This document shows, in pieces, positions 56,021 to 64,000 of a stretch of DNA of 64,000 nt. Positions within the stretch are counted from its first letter, which is position 1. The number at the start of each line of letters is the position of its first letter. This stretch comes from Corticium candelabrum (Eukaryota > Porifera > Homoscleromorpha > Homosclerophorida > Plakinidae): NCBI RefSeq assembly GCF_963422355.1, contig NC_085100.1:2042210-2106209 (forward strand). The letters are read 5' to 3'. The notes under the pieces were generated by a model. That model did not search any database, was not told where the DNA came from, and saw only the letters and a list, made by a program, of their open reading frames with translations. The position numbers were made by a program, and so were the translations under genes.

Positions 56021-56390
56021 ATGGCTCTTGTTGTAGATTTGGGGAGTGGATTGTGTAAGGCAGGCTTCAGTACGGACGAGAAGCCACGTTATGTGTTTCC
56101 CAGTGTTGTCGGTCACTATCCTGTGTCCAAGGAGACGAGGTATGTTGGGAGGAGAGCGTCCGAGCGGATGTCTAAGCCAATTCATTTGACTTACCGAAAG
56201 CCTCTCGAGAATGGGCGGATTGTAGACTGGAATGGTGTTGAGCAATTGATAACGCATTTGTATGAGGACGTACTGGGTGGCGAACCGGATGAGCATGCCG
56301 TATTTATGACCAATTTTAGAAACATTGAAGACAGCGGGAGAGCTGCAAAGAAAGTAACAGAGGTAGTGGAACATTTCAAAGGCCATACGG

Positions 56391-56426
<36 letters not shown>

Positions 56427-57345
56427 ACAGACAGCCAGCCAACCAGCCAAACAGATTGACCGACCAACTATATATATTTAAAGATAATATTTAACAAAAA
56501 TACTGATGGACTGAAAACGGATGAATCAAACACAGAGGACATGACCTTATATGCTGAAGTCCAGCATCTACTTTCAGATTCTCTTTGAGACATTCAATGT
56601 TCCTGCTGTCTACATTCCACCATCGTCTGCCTCTCTCTGTCTGCACGCTCTAGGTAAGACGGATGGTCTTGTTATCGAGTTGGGAGATGGTGTCAACTAC
56701 ATCACGCCTCATTTCGATGGCCACCAGCTTCCTAGTCGTTCGTCGATGGTATCAGGAGGAGAAATAACCGAATTCTTGGCTCATCTTCTGAACTTAAAAG
56801 GACACTCGTTCTACACATCTTATGACCTAGAGTTGGTCCGTCAGCTGAAGGAATCGCATGCAGGTGTTTCTCTTAACATTGAAGAAGATGAGGTGTTACT
56901 CTCAGACTCGGATAATCAGCCTGAGTATACATTTGCTGATGGACGTACTGTAAAGCTTGGAGATGAAATTCTGAAGTGCACAGAAATTTTGTTTGAACCG
57001 CATGGATTTGGCAGCTTTGGCCACGATGTCAAGGGAATTCATGAACTGGCAGCAGAATGCATCACAGAGTTGCCAACCCAAGAAATCCACGATGCACTAT
57101 CGTCCAATATTATTCTGTGTGGAGGTACAACAATGCTGCCTGGTCTAAAGGAGAGGCTCGAAGCCGATCTCCTTCCTAAAGTAGCCGCATTTGAAGGCAC
57201 AAAAATAATTGCACCAGCTAACCGAGATCACCTCGCTTGGCATGGTGCTGCCGTCTACGCCTCTCGAGATGATTTTCCTGATGCTTGTGTTACTCGGGCA
57301 AAGTATGATGAGATGGGGGCTACATGCATAGCTGATTGCAAATAG
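56021..57345 (+). CDS. Divergent actin-like protein
   Basis: Two exons (56021-56362 and 56578-57345, phase 0) give 369 aa; conventional actin has 375. Nucleotide-binding motifs of the actin fold are kept: phosphate 1 LGSGLCKAGF (7-16), phosphate 2 LGDGVN (149-154) and the adenosine loop CGGTTMLPG (295-303). LFETFNVPAVY (116-126) is also actin-like. Elsewhere it is divergent: the usual LLTEAPLNP segment reads FMTNFRNIED, and the C-terminus ends IADCK instead of the HRKCF end of actin. It is too divergent to be cytoplasmic actin and does not match a specific ARP by eye; an orphan actin-like gene is the safest call. The intron contains a (GACA)n-like tract right after the donor. Confidence 0.82.
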
Positions 57346-57450
57346 CCAAATTCAGAAACAACTTGATCTATTTTGAAATCAATAATTAGTAAAGAGATGG
57401 ACAGAAGCAACAGCAAACGTACTGCAATGTCGTAATCAAATTATGTTACA

Positions 57451-57465
57451 AATAAAACGTTTATT
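57451..57465. promoter_or_regulatory. Overlapping poly(A) signals, actin-like (+) and TRAF7 (-)
   Basis: AATAAA on the plus strand (57451-57456) lies 106 bp after the actin-like stop. AATAAA on the minus strand (57460-57465) lies 25 bp after the TRAF7 stop. Normal cleavage 10-30 bp beyond each signal would make the two mRNAs overlap at their 3' ends by tens of bases. Confidence 0.65.
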
Positions 57466-57489
57466 GTAGGAAGCTGTGATGTGACTCTC

Positions 57490-64000
<6,511 letters not shown>

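Overview
The window is nuclear DNA from an animal. Its protein-coding genes are split by GT-AG introns, many only 50-130 bp long, and encode typical metazoan proteins: adaptor complex AP-4 mu, cytosolic carboxypeptidase 1, TRAF7, ZNF608/609, cyclophilin B, exosome CSL4, a tetraspanin, an actin-like protein and secreted sushi-domain proteins. The A+T-rich background, very abundant (TG)n and (GACA)n microsatellites, many short inverted-repeat elements and tight gene spacing suggest an early-branching marine invertebrate. A sponge is my best guess; this is inference. No prokaryotic operon, CRISPR array, rRNA gene or functional tRNA gene was seen. Exon models below were built by hand from splice signals, reading phase and recalled family sequence; there is no transcript evidence.

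Layout. 1-2.0 kb: repeats and a decayed hAT-type BED-finger fragment. 2.1-3.5 kb (-): an unrecognised secreted Cys-rich protein. 4.9-6.2 kb: a fold-back inverted-repeat element. 6.4-7.1 kb (+): an unrecognised 251-aa protein. 8.6-15.1 kb (-): a cyclophilin B gene whose 4.4-kb last intron is packed with mobile elements. 16.2-23.6 kb (+): three secreted sushi/CCP genes, the last with a recent in-frame 502-bp duplication; an AT-rich minisatellite and SINE copies lie between the first two. 23.9-26.4 kb (-): ZNF608/609/scribbler homologue. 28.3-37.9 kb (-): complete 16-exon AP4M1. 38.0-49.0 kb (+): complete 24-exon AGTPBP1-type carboxypeptidase, with a 1.65-kb pure TG tract in one intron. 49.8-52.4 kb (-): NADPH-dependent FMN reductase-like gene. 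52.5-54.4 kb (+): EXOSC1. 54.5-55.4 kb (-): intronless tetraspanin. 56.0-57.3 kb (+): divergent actin-like gene. 57.5 kb to the window end (-): TRAF7, its 5' part outside the window.

Gene arrangement. Two divergent pairs have start codons very close together (AP4M1/AGTPBP1, 145 bp; FMN reductase/EXOSC1, 59 bp), which implies shared promoters. Several convergent pairs nearly touch or overlap at their 3' ends (sushi 3/ZNF608-609, EXOSC1/tetraspanin, actin-like/TRAF7). Most neighbours are functionally unrelated housekeeping genes; the only obvious functional cluster is the three secreted sushi proteins. At least ten different terminal-inverted-repeat element families occupy the introns and gaps, one of them in four copies.
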